Positions 6,079 through 12,369 of a stretch of DNA of 13,090 bases are shown here, piece by piece. The position numbers were made by a program, and so were the translations under genes. The notes under the pieces were generated by a model, which saw only the letters and a list, made by a program, of their open reading frames with translations, was not told where the DNA came from and searched no databases. Positions within the stretch are counted from its first letter, which is position 1. Every line of letters begins with the position of its first letter. The DNA is from Pseudomonadota bacterium (GTDB lineage: Bacteria; Pseudomonadota; Gammaproteobacteria; Burkholderiales; Burkholderiaceae_B), in assembly GCA_023427085.1 (NCBI GenBank), contig JAEZBO010000179.1, forward strand, positions 1 through 13,090, in the 5' to 3' direction.

Positions 6079-6768
6079 TCAGGCCGCCGAGGCCATCTGG
6101 CGCAGCGCTTCGTCCAGCCGTGGCATCAGGCCCTGGCCGGCGCGCACCGCGTGGTCGCGCGACAGCGTGGCGGCGCGGCGCGCGTCGCCTTCGTTGATCG
6201 CGCGCAGGATGTCGCGGTGTTCGTCCCACAGGCCGGCGCGCAGCGAATGGGTCTGCAGCACCGCGCCCATGACGCGTTCGAGATGTTTCCACTGCGGCGC
6301 CAGCAGGCTGTCGAGCAGCGGATTGCCGCTGGCCTGGTAGATGGCGTGATGCAACTGGGTGTCGGCGGCGATCAGCGCCTGCAGCTGGCCCTTGTCGATG
6401 GCGCTCAGGCCGCGGTCGATCAGGCTGGCCGGCAGCGGCGCGATCTCGTCGGCGGCGATGCGTTGCGCCGCCCGGCGCGCGGCCAGCGCGTCGATCTCGG
6501 CGCGCAGTTCGTAGAAGTGCCGCACCAGGCCGGCATCGAGCGGCGCGACCTGCAGCGTGCCGCGGCCATCGCCGCGCACCGCCAGGCCGTCATGCTCGAG
6601 GCGCGCGAGCCCTTGCAGCACCGGCTGGCGCGAGATGCCGAACTGCGCGGCCAGGTCTTCCTGGGCCAGCCGCGCGCCCGGACGCAGCTGGCCGGCGACG
6701 ATGGCGTCGCGCAGTTGCGCATAGACGTGTTCGGCAAGATCGGGGGTGCTGCGGACCGGCTTGAGCAT
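6079..6768 (-). CDS. GntR-family regulator, FadR/FCD subfamily
   Basis: The product has 229 residues from the ATG at 6768, with AGGAG six bases upstream. The winged helix-turn-helix occupies about residues 10-75 (HVYAQLRDAIVAGQLRPG, QEDLAAQFGISRQPVLQGL, LAVRGDGRGT). An all-helical FCD ligand-binding domain follows (about 85-220), with DTQLHHAIYQASGNPLL and HRDILRAINEGDARRAA, positions that usually hold a metal and a carboxylate ligand. FCD regulators typically release DNA on binding organic acids. A promoter and an overlapping near-perfect palindrome lie directly upstream, so autorepression is very likely. Because phyH and the oxidoreductase follow on the same strand with only a 68-base gap and no obvious terminator, they are probably in the same regulon. 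The inducer is unknown; maleate or the PhyH substrate are candidates. Confidence 0.92.
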   Translation of the reverse strand: MLKPVRSTPDLAEHVYAQLRDAIVAGQLRPGARLAQEDLAAQFGISRQPVLQGLARLEHDGLAVRGDGRGTLQVAPLDAGLVRHFYELRAEIDALAARRAAQRIAADEIAPLPASLIDRGLSAIDKGQLQALIAADTQLHHAIYQASGNPLLDSLLAPQWKHLERVMGAVLQTHSLRAGLWDEHRDILRAINEGDARRAATLSRDHAVRAGQGLMPRLDEALRQMASAA

Positions 6769-6776
6769 GGCGGCTC

Positions 6777-6800
6777 CTGTGTTCTGAATTCAGAATACAG
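6777..6800. promoter_or_regulatory. Operator: 24-bp palindrome upstream of gntR
   Basis: The perfect core TTCTGAATTCAGAA (6782-6795) is extended by CTGT (6777-6780) and ACAG (6797-6800), with a single mismatched pair (6781/6796). This gives 11 of 12 paired positions per half. It covers the -10 of the gntR promoter and reaches almost to the ribosome binding site, an ideal place for repression by a dimeric GntR protein. Confidence 0.7.
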
Positions 6801-6821
6801 AAAATCCGGTCGGATGGTCAA
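6792..6821 (-). promoter_or_regulatory. Sigma70-type promoter of gntR-phyH-oxidoreductase
   Basis: On the minus strand, TTGACC (complement of 6816-6821) and TATTCT (complement of 6792-6797) are separated by 18 bases. They are close to the -35 and -10 consensus and stand out as AT-rich in a very GC-rich region. Transcription would start about 17-20 bases before the gntR ATG. Confidence 0.65.
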
Positions 6822-6844
6822 GCTTCGATTGGCAGCCGCGCGCC

Positions 6845-7606
6845 TCAGTACTTGCCGCTGAGCAGCTCGCCGGCGTCGGGCACGCGGGTGTCCAGCTCCA
6901 GCACCTTCAGCATGCGGTACACCGTGGCGATGGCGGCGCTGACCACCGGCAGGCCCAGTTGGTCCTGCACCCGCTGCACCGAGGCCAGCGACGGCATCTG
7001 CACGCAGGCCGACAGCACCACCGCGTCGACGCCGCGCGTATCGAGCCGCTGCACGTGGCTGGCGGGCGCCAGCGCGTCCTGGCGGCCGACCTCGAGGTTG
7101 TCGGCGATCTCGAGCGACAGGCTGTCGTGCACCGCGATGCCTTCGTGTTCGATGTAATCGACCACGCGCTGCGTCAGCGGCTTCATATAGGGCGTCAGGA
7201 TCGCCACCTTGCGCGCGCCGATCGCATGCAGGCCCTCGACCAGCGCGCCGGCGCTCGACACCACCGGTGCCGCGGCGCCGTTGTCGACGGTGGCCTGGTG
7301 CAGGCGCTCCTGCGAGACGCGGTGATAACCCAGCCCCTGGCTCATGATCGCGACCAGGCAGGCGTAGCCCAGCACGTCGACGCGGGCATCGGACAGCTCG
7401 AGCGCGCAGCGGTCCGATTCGCGGTCCATGTTGGCGAGTTCCTCGGCGGTCACCTGCTTCATCCGCATGCGGCTCGAATGGAAAGTGAAGCGTTCCGGAG
7501 CGATGGTCTCGCGGGCCCGCAGCAGCGCGGGGATCTCGGTCTCCATCGTGGTGTTCGAGCTGGGTACGATCTGGCCGATACGCAGCGTCTTGGCGGTCTG
7601 GGTCAT
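6845..7606 (-). CDS. maiA: Maleate cis-trans isomerase (Asp/Glu racemase superfamily)
   Basis: The product converts maleate to fumarate (EC 5.2.1.1) without a cofactor in the cytoplasm. Its 253 residues equal the usual length, starting at the ATG at 7606, which follows a purine-rich GAAAGG about ten bases upstream. The N-terminus RIGQIVPSSNTTMETEIP, then HSSRMRMK, LGYACLVAIMS, TPYMKPLT, DNLEVGR and VVLSACVQMPSL are hallmarks of maleate isomerases as opposed to aspartate or glutamate racemases. The two catalytic cysteines are present as C83 (YAC) and C201 (SAC), one residue from the positions I recall for the Pseudomonas putida enzyme. In nicotinate degradation this gene (nicE) sits with nicC, nicD, nicF and nicX. 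None of those is here, so it more likely serves direct maleate use. It follows the Bug/TctC gene by 87 bases on the same strand. Confidence 0.92.
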   Translation of the reverse strand: MTQTAKTLRIGQIVPSSNTTMETEIPALLRARETIAPERFTFHSSRMRMKQVTAEELANMDRESDRCALELSDARVDVLGYACLVAIMSQGLGYHRVSQERLHQATVDNGAAAPVVSSAGALVEGLHAIGARKVAILTPYMKPLTQRVVDYIEHEGIAVHDSLSLEIADNLEVGRQDALAPASHVQRLDTRGVDAVVLSACVQMPSLASVQRVQDQLGLPVVSAAIATVYRMLKVLELDTRVPDAGELLSGKY

Positions 7607-7693
7607 GGCGCGGGCCTTTCTGCAGGATGAGCGCCGCCCGCCCGCCGGGTTCGGCGAGCCAGCGACGGCGCGGGGATTAACGGAAGAAGGGAA

Positions 7694-8653
7694 TCAGTCG
7701 ATGCTGATGTTGGCCGACTGGATGGTCTTGCCCCAGTAGGCCAGCTCGGTCTGCACGCGTTGCGCCAGCACCTCGGGGCCTTCGAAGCGGGCCTCAATGC
7801 CGGCGCCGCGGGCGCGCTCGACGGTCTCGGGGCGCGTCAGCGCCTCTTCGAGGCCCTTGGCCAGCTTTTCGACCACCGCGGGCGGCGTGCCGGCCGGCGC
7901 GAACAGCGCGACCCAGGCTTCGAGCTGGTAGTCGCCCAGGCCGGCTTCGGCCACGGTCGGCACGTCCGGCAGCATCGGATGGCGCTGAGCGCTGGTGACG
8001 GCCAGGCCCTTGAGCTTGTTGGTGCGCACATGGCCCATCACCGACGGCGGCGTGGTGATGAACACCTGCACCGCGCCGCCCAGCACGTCCTGGATCGCCG
8101 CGCCCGAACCGCGATAGGGCACGTGCAGCATCTTGGTGTCGGTCTGCTGCGTGAAGATCTCGGTGCCGATGTGCGACAGCGAACCCACGCCTTGCGAGGC
8201 ATAGCTGTAGTGGCCGGGGCGCTTCTTGAGTTCGGCGATGAAGCCTTGCAGGTCGTCGGCCGGCACCGAGGGATGCACGGCGATGACGTTGCTCGAGATG
8301 CTGACCAGGCCGACCGGCACGAAGTCCTTGACCGGGTCCCAGCGCAGGTTCTTGGTCAGGTTCGGATTGCCGACGTGATACGCCGAGTACGACACCAGCA
8401 GCGTGTGGCCGTCGGGCTGCGCGCGCGCCACGCCCTGGTAGGCGATGTTGCCGCTGCCGCCGTCCTTGTTCTCGACCACCACCGTGGCGCCCAGTGCCTT
8501 GGCCAGCGGCTCGGACACCAGCCGGGCGCTGGTGTCGACCAGCCCGCCGGGCGGGTTGGGCACGATCAGCGAGATCGGGCGCGACGGGAATTCGGCCGCC
8601 GCGGCGGTGTAGGCGCTGCAGGCCAGCAGGGCGGTGAGGGCAAGTCGTAGCAT
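7694..8653 (-). CDS. Tripartite tricarboxylate transporter substrate-binding protein (Bug/TctC family)
   Basis: The product has 319 residues from the ATG at 8653, with GGAG eight bases upstream. The signal peptide is residues 1-20 (MLRLALTALLACSAYTAAAA) with cleavage before EFPSRP. A C at position 12 superficially resembles a lipobox, but it is too close to the N-terminus. The mature protein has the Bug hallmarks FPSRPISLIVPNPPGG followed by D40 and AR, then ENKDGGSGNIA, PDGHTLL, VPYRGSGAAIQDVLGG and PDVPTVAEAGL. Such periplasmic proteins bind carboxylates and usually deliver them to TctAB membrane partners. No tctA or tctB is present, so it is an orphan binding protein, as is common in Bordetella and relatives. 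Placement before maiA suggests maleate or a related dicarboxylate as ligand. The divergent LysR gene probably controls it. Confidence 0.93.
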   Translation of the reverse strand: MLRLALTALLACSAYTAAAAEFPSRPISLIVPNPPGGLVDTSARLVSEPLAKALGATVVVENKDGGSGNIAYQGVARAQPDGHTLLVSYSAYHVGNPNLTKNLRWDPVKDFVPVGLVSISSNVIAVHPSVPADDLQGFIAELKKRPGHYSYASQGVGSLSHIGTEIFTQQTDTKMLHVPYRGSGAAIQDVLGGAVQVFITTPPSVMGHVRTNKLKGLAVTSAQRHPMLPDVPTVAEAGLGDYQLEAWVALFAPAGTPPAVVEKLAKGLEEALTRPETVERARGAGIEARFEGPEVLAQRVQTELAYWGKTIQSANISID

Positions 8654-8758
8654 CGGTTGTCTCCGTTCGTCTGGGGGTGACGGGTTTATTGGGTTCTTGT
8701 AGCCGCTGCCATTCTGGCCTTGCCCGGCCATACTTTCCAATACGGTTTTCGTTGGCTT

Positions 8759-8777
8759 TGATAGCTTTCTCGTATCA
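8759..8777. promoter_or_regulatory. Candidate LysR box, TGATA-N9-TATCA
   Basis: A perfect 5-bp dyad (8759-8763 and 8773-8777) contains the T-N11-A arrangement typical of LysR sites (T8762 to A8774). It overlaps a -10-like TATCAT (8773-8778) for the plus-strand lysR gene. Its centre is about 115 bases upstream of the tctC start, compatible with activation of that gene from around -65. Confidence 0.5.
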
Positions 8778-8784
8778 TTCGCGC

Positions 8785-9663
8785 ATGGAAATCCGACAAT
8801 TGCGCTATTTCGCGGTGCTGGCCGAAGAGCTGAACTTTCGCCGAGCGGCCGAGCGCCTGCACATGTCGCAGCCGCCGCTCAGCACCCAGATCGCCCAGCT
8901 CGAACAGGAACTCGGCGTCAGGCTGTTCGAGCGCAACAACCGGCGCGTGGTGCTGACCGAGGCCGGCCAGGCCTTCCTGAACGACGTGCGCATCCTGCTG
9001 GCGCGGCTCAAGGACGCGACCTCGCGGGTGCGCTCGGTCGACGCCGGGCTGGCCGGCCGGCTCGAGATCGGCCTGGCCGCCTCGCATTTCCTGGGGCCGG
9101 TGCCGGCGCTGATCGCGCGCTACACGCGCGAGCATCCGCAGCTGTCGATCCTGCTCAACGAAATGAACCCGGCCAGCCAGCTCGAGGCGCTGCGCGAACG
9201 CCGCATCGACGTCAGCATCTCGCGCAGCGCGATCGACGACGAAGAACTGCAGTCGGTGCTGTTGTGGCCGGACCCGCTGGTGGTGGCGCTGCCCAAGCGG
9301 CATGCGCTGGCGGCGCGCCGTCGCCTCGATCTGGCCGAACTGGCCGGCGAGCCGTTCGTGACGCTGCGTCCGGATACCTCGGAGTTCGCCGAGCGCCTGC
9401 ACGGCCTGTGCCTGCAGGCCGGCGGTGGCGCCCGCGTGGTGCAGACCGTCGCCGAGATCCCCGCGCAGCTGGCGCTGGTAGGCGTCGGCCTGGGGGCCGC
9501 GCTGGTGCCGGTCTCGACCGTGGCGCAGTCGGCGCGCAGCGTCTCGGTTTGCCGGCTGCCGGCGGTGATCGCCGCCAGCGCGGTCTACGCGGTGACGCGG
9601 CGCGATGCCCGCAAGCGGGTCGTCGACACCTTCGTGCAGGCGGCGGTCGGACTCGATGGCTGA
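8785..9663 (+). CDS. LysR-family transcriptional regulator, divergent from the Bug/TctC gene
   Basis: The product has 292 residues. The winged helix-turn-helix (residues 1-60) is canonical: MEIRQLRYFAVLAEELNFRR, AAERLHMSQPPLSTQIAQLE, ELGVRLFERNNR and VVLTEAGQAFL. The effector domain (about 90-290) has RLEIGLAASHFLGPVPALI and a late QLALVGVGLGAALVPVS, like the BenM/CatM/CbnR side of the family that controls catabolic operons. The start at 8785 is chosen because family proteins begin exactly here; an in-frame upstream ATG at 8677 would add 36 unrelated residues. There is no Shine-Dalgarno sequence before it, and a -10-like TATCAT ends seven bases upstream, so the mRNA may be leaderless. By position it regulates the divergent tctC-maiA genes, with maleate or another dicarboxylate as plausible co-inducer (inferred). 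Confidence 0.94.
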   Translation: MEIRQLRYFAVLAEELNFRRAAERLHMSQPPLSTQIAQLEQELGVRLFERNNRRVVLTEAGQAFLNDVRILLARLKDATSRVRSVDAGLAGRLEIGLAASHFLGPVPALIARYTREHPQLSILLNEMNPASQLEALRERRIDVSISRSAIDDEELQSVLLWPDPLVVALPKRHALAARRRLDLAELAGEPFVTLRPDTSEFAERLHGLCLQAGGGARVVQTVAEIPAQLALVGVGLGAALVPVSTVAQSARSVSVCRLPAVIAASAVYAVTRRDARKRVVDTFVQAAVGLDG

Positions 9664-9692
9664 ACAGCGCGGCGCGGCCACGGCAGCAAGCC

Positions 9693-9709
9693 GCGGCCGG
9701 CCCGGCCGC
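9693..9709. terminator. GC hairpin between convergent lysR and receptor genes
   Basis: GCGGCCGG (9693-9700) and CCGGCCGC (9702-9709) are perfect inverted repeats separated by one base, within the 51-bp space between two gene ends. A fold of about 7 bp with a 3-base loop is possible. No T tract follows on either strand, so termination is plausible but not shown. Confidence 0.3.
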
Positions 9710-9714
9710 CCCTA

Positions 9715-12120
9715 TCACCAGCGGTAGGTCGCCCCGGCCACCACCGTGCGGCGCTGGCCATAGAACGCGCCGTAGGTGTACGAGGCCACGTAGTCCTTGT
9801 CGGCGATGTTGTTGACGTTCAGCGTGTAGGTCCAGCGGCCGGCTTCGTAGCTCATCATCGCGTCGGCGATGGTGTAGGCGGGCACCCGCGCGTTGGTGTT
9901 GAATAAGCCCTTGGTGGTGCCGACGTAACGCACGCCGGCGCCCGCGCGCAGCTGCGGCAGGCCCAGCCGCGTGAAGCGGTAGTCGGCCCACAGCGAAGCC
10001 TGATGACGCGGCGTGGCGCCGCGGCGGGTATCGACTTCGGCCGGGTTGTTGCTGCGCGTGATGCGTGCGTCGGTGTAGGCATAGGCGGCCATCAGGCGCA
10101 GGTCGTCGGCCACCGGCACGCTGGCCTCCAGCTCGAGGCCGCGCGAGCGGATCTCGCCGGTCTGCACCTGGAACATCGTCGGCGCGACCGGGTCGGGCGT
10201 CAGCACCTTGCTTTGCGTCAGCTGGAACAGCGCCGCGCTCAGCAGCATCTGGCTGTTGGCGGGCTGGTAACGGATGCCGATCTCGTATTGCTCGCCTTCG
10301 GTCGGATCGAAGCTGGCGCCCTGCCGGTCGGTGCCGCTTTGCGGCTCGAACGACTGGCTGTAGCTGACGAACGGCGCCAGGCCGTTGTCGGCCAGATAGA
10401 CCAGGCCGGCGCGGCCGGTGAAGGCCTCGTCGCGCTCGGTGGCCTCGCGCGGCAGGAACAGCGCGCGCGTGGTGTTGCGCGCCCAGTCGTAGCGCCCGCC
10501 CAGCAGCAGCACCCATTTGTCGCGCCACTTCATCTGGTCCTGCAGGTAGACGCCCATGCGGCGGCTGTCGTTGTCCGAACTGTTCAGCGCGGCGACGCGC
10601 GGGCCCGGCGTGGCGCCATAGACCGGCGCATAGACGTCCAGCGGCGCCAGCGTGCGGTTGTAGCGTTCGCTGCGGTGGCTGCGATCGCTGTAGTCCACGC
10701 CCAGCAGCACGGTGTGGGCCAGCTCGCCCTGGCGCAGCCTGGCCTGCAACTGCGTGTCGACGACAAAATTGCTGGACTCGTCGACGCGGTCCTGGAAGCC
10801 GCGTGCGATCAGGCGCTGGTCGGCGCCCAGCCAGGCGCCGGTCGAGGCCGACGGCATGTCGTTGCGGGCCTCGAAATAGCGCAGGTTCTGGCGCAGCGTC
10901 AACGTGTCGTTGAAGCTGTGCTCGAGCCGGTAGCCGATGTCCTTGAAGGTCATGGTGGCGCTGTCTTCGCCCGGTTCGCCTAGAAAGCGCCGGGTCGGAA
11001 TGCGGCCATTGGGATTGTCCTGCAGCGTGCCGACCATCGGCAGGCCATAGATGTACGCGGTCTTCGAACGCTGGTAGGTGCCCAGCAGCGTCAACGAGGT
11101 CGCGGCGCTGGGCCGCCAGCGCAGCGACGGCGCCAGGAACACCCGGTCGTCCGGCACGTGTTGCACCATGGTGTCGCTGTCGCGCGCCAGCGCGGTCAGG
11201 CGGTAAGTCCACTTGCCGGCCTCGTCGAGCCGGCCGCCGTGGTCGGTGGCGATCTGGCGGCGGTCGAAGTTGCCCAGTTCGGCACGGATCTCGTGCAGCG
11301 GTTCGTCGGTGGGCAGCTTGCTGACCGCGTTGATGATGCCGCCCGGCGACGATTGGCCGTACAGCACCGACGAGGCGCCGCGCAGCACCTCGACCCGCTC
11401 CAGGCCGTAGGGCTCCTGCGTGCCGTCATAGACGTTGCCCATGTACTTCATGCCGTCGCGGTAGGTGCTGCCGTAGCCGACCAGCTGGAAGCCGCGCACG
11501 ATGAAGGCGTCGGTGGTTCGGTCGACGCCTTCCTGCGTGATGACGCCGGCGGTGTAGCGCAGCACCTCGCCGATCTTCTGCGCGTGCGAGTCCTCGATGA
11601 ATTCGCGGCCGACCACGGTGATCGACTGGGGCGTCTCGATCAGCGGCGTGTCGGTCTTGGTGCCGGTGGCGGCGCGGCGGGCCACCCGGCCGTTTACCGG
11701 ACCCCAGGCGCTTTCCTGGTTGACGCCGGTGATCGTCAGCGGCGTCAGCGTCGACACGCCGGGCGCGGCGGCCGGCTCGATCGTGTAGCCGCCGTCGCGG
11801 GCGGCGCGCAAGGCCAGCCCCGAGCCGGCCAGCAGCCGCTCCAGGCCCGCGCGCGGCGTGTGCGTGCCGCGCAGGCCGCCGGTCGTGCGGCCCTGCACCA
11901 GCGCGGGGTCGAAGCTGAGCAGCACGCCGCTGGCGGCGGCATAGCGGGTCAGCGCCGGTCCGAGCGGGCCGGGCGCGATGTCGGCCGGCCGCGCCGCCTC
12001 GCTCTGCGCCAGCACCGGCAGCGGCAGCGCGAGTGGCAGCGCGAACGTCAACGACAGGGCCAGCGGCAGCGCGGCGGGGGAGGCACCACGCAGCGCGCGC
12101 GGCAGGCAGGGGATGGGCAT
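9715..12120 (-). CDS. TonB-dependent siderophore-type outer membrane receptor with N-terminal STN signalling domain
   Basis: The product has 801 residues from the ATG at 12120, with GGAG eight bases upstream. A long signal peptide ends near residue 39 (LPLPVLAQ), its leucine/alanine core encoded by short GC-rich repeats. Residues about 48-117 form a secretin/TonB short N-terminal (STN) domain (GPLGPALTRYAAASGVLLSF and GLRGTHTPRAGLERLLAGSG). A possible TonB box lies at 124-132 (TLTPLTITG). The plug spans about 160-270 (IETPQSITVVGREFIED, FIVRGFQ, ERVEVLRGASSVLYGQSSPG). A 22-strand barrel is expected to follow, ending in the aromatic terminus ATYRW. Length and layout match siderophore transducers such as FpvA and FoxA: they import a ferric siderophore and signal through FecR to an ECF sigma factor. 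The fecR-like gene directly upstream supports this. The siderophore cannot be told from sequence. It resembles the Bordetella Bfr receptors in general, but I cannot assign one. Confidence 0.94.
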   Translation of the reverse strand: MPIPCLPRALRGASPAALPLALSLTFALPLALPLPVLAQSEAARPADIAPGPLGPALTRYAAASGVLLSFDPALVQGRTTGGLRGTHTPRAGLERLLAGSGLALRAARDGGYTIEPAAAPGVSTLTPLTITGVNQESAWGPVNGRVARRAATGTKTDTPLIETPQSITVVGREFIEDSHAQKIGEVLRYTAGVITQEGVDRTTDAFIVRGFQLVGYGSTYRDGMKYMGNVYDGTQEPYGLERVEVLRGASSVLYGQSSPGGIINAVSKLPTDEPLHEIRAELGNFDRRQIATDHGGRLDEAGKWTYRLTALARDSDTMVQHVPDDRVFLAPSLRWRPSAATSLTLLGTYQRSKTAYIYGLPMVGTLQDNPNGRIPTRRFLGEPGEDSATMTFKDIGYRLEHSFNDTLTLRQNLRYFEARNDMPSASTGAWLGADQRLIARGFQDRVDESSNFVVDTQLQARLRQGELAHTVLLGVDYSDRSHRSERYNRTLAPLDVYAPVYGATPGPRVAALNSSDNDSRRMGVYLQDQMKWRDKWVLLLGGRYDWARNTTRALFLPREATERDEAFTGRAGLVYLADNGLAPFVSYSQSFEPQSGTDRQGASFDPTEGEQYEIGIRYQPANSQMLLSAALFQLTQSKVLTPDPVAPTMFQVQTGEIRSRGLELEASVPVADDLRLMAAYAYTDARITRSNNPAEVDTRRGATPRHQASLWADYRFTRLGLPQLRAGAGVRYVGTTKGLFNTNARVPAYTIADAMMSYEAGRWTYTLNVNNIADKDYVASYTYGAFYGQRRTVVAGATYRW

Positions 12121-12132
12121 CGAAGTCTCCGA

Positions 12133-12147
12133 ATCAGGGGTCCTGAT
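12133..12147. promoter_or_regulatory. Dyad ATCAGG-ggt-CCTGAT in receptor leader
   Basis: A perfect 6-bp inverted repeat with a 3-base spacer lies 13 bases upstream of the receptor start codon, immediately before its ribosome binding site (complement of 12127-12130). It could be a regulator half-site pair or a small mRNA hairpin affecting translation. It does not match a Fur box that I can recognise. Confidence 0.3.
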
Positions 12148-12241
12148 GACTTGCCAATCCAGAATCGAAAAGTGACAGGCTTGCGGTGAAAAAAAGTGGG
12201 CGTGGCGGGATCGGGCGACGCGTCCTGGCGAGGGCGGCCGC

Positions 12242-12349
12242 GTCTGTGTCGCTCGCCGCGCTTGCTTCGCTCGCCGCGCTTGCTTCGCTCACCGTGCCGG
12301 CATCGCTCACCGGGTCTGCGTCGCTCCCCGCGTCTGCGTCGCTCACGGT
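12242..12349. repeat. Six tandem copies of an 18-bp repeat
   Basis: Six consecutive 18-base units begin at 12242, 12260, 12278, 12296, 12314 and 12332. Typical units are GCTTGCTTCGCTCGCCGC and GTCTGCGTCGCTCACGGT, with TCGCTC invariant in the middle of every unit. A degenerate seventh copy may start at 12350. They fill the space between the fecR-like gene end and the receptor gene leader. Units differ at several positions, so the array is not brand new, but it may vary in copy number. Confidence 0.8.
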
Positions 12350-12369
12350 GCCAGCTGGGTCGCGCGGGC

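Noticed and set aside
5228..6340. 370-residue plus-strand open frame opposite phyH and the end of gntR
   Set aside because: It is an antisense shadow of an oxygenase gene with intact iron ligands, and no motif is present.
6845..7606. Calling maiA an aspartate/glutamate racemase or arylmalonate decarboxylase
   Set aside because: The SSNTTMETEIP start, the TPYMKPLT and DNLEVGR motifs and two catalytic cysteines fit maleate isomerase specifically.
9212..11212. 666-residue minus-strand open frame overlapping lysR and the TonB receptor in another frame
   Set aside because: It spans two convergent real genes and is extremely rich in arginine, alanine and proline. It is the receptor read one frame off.
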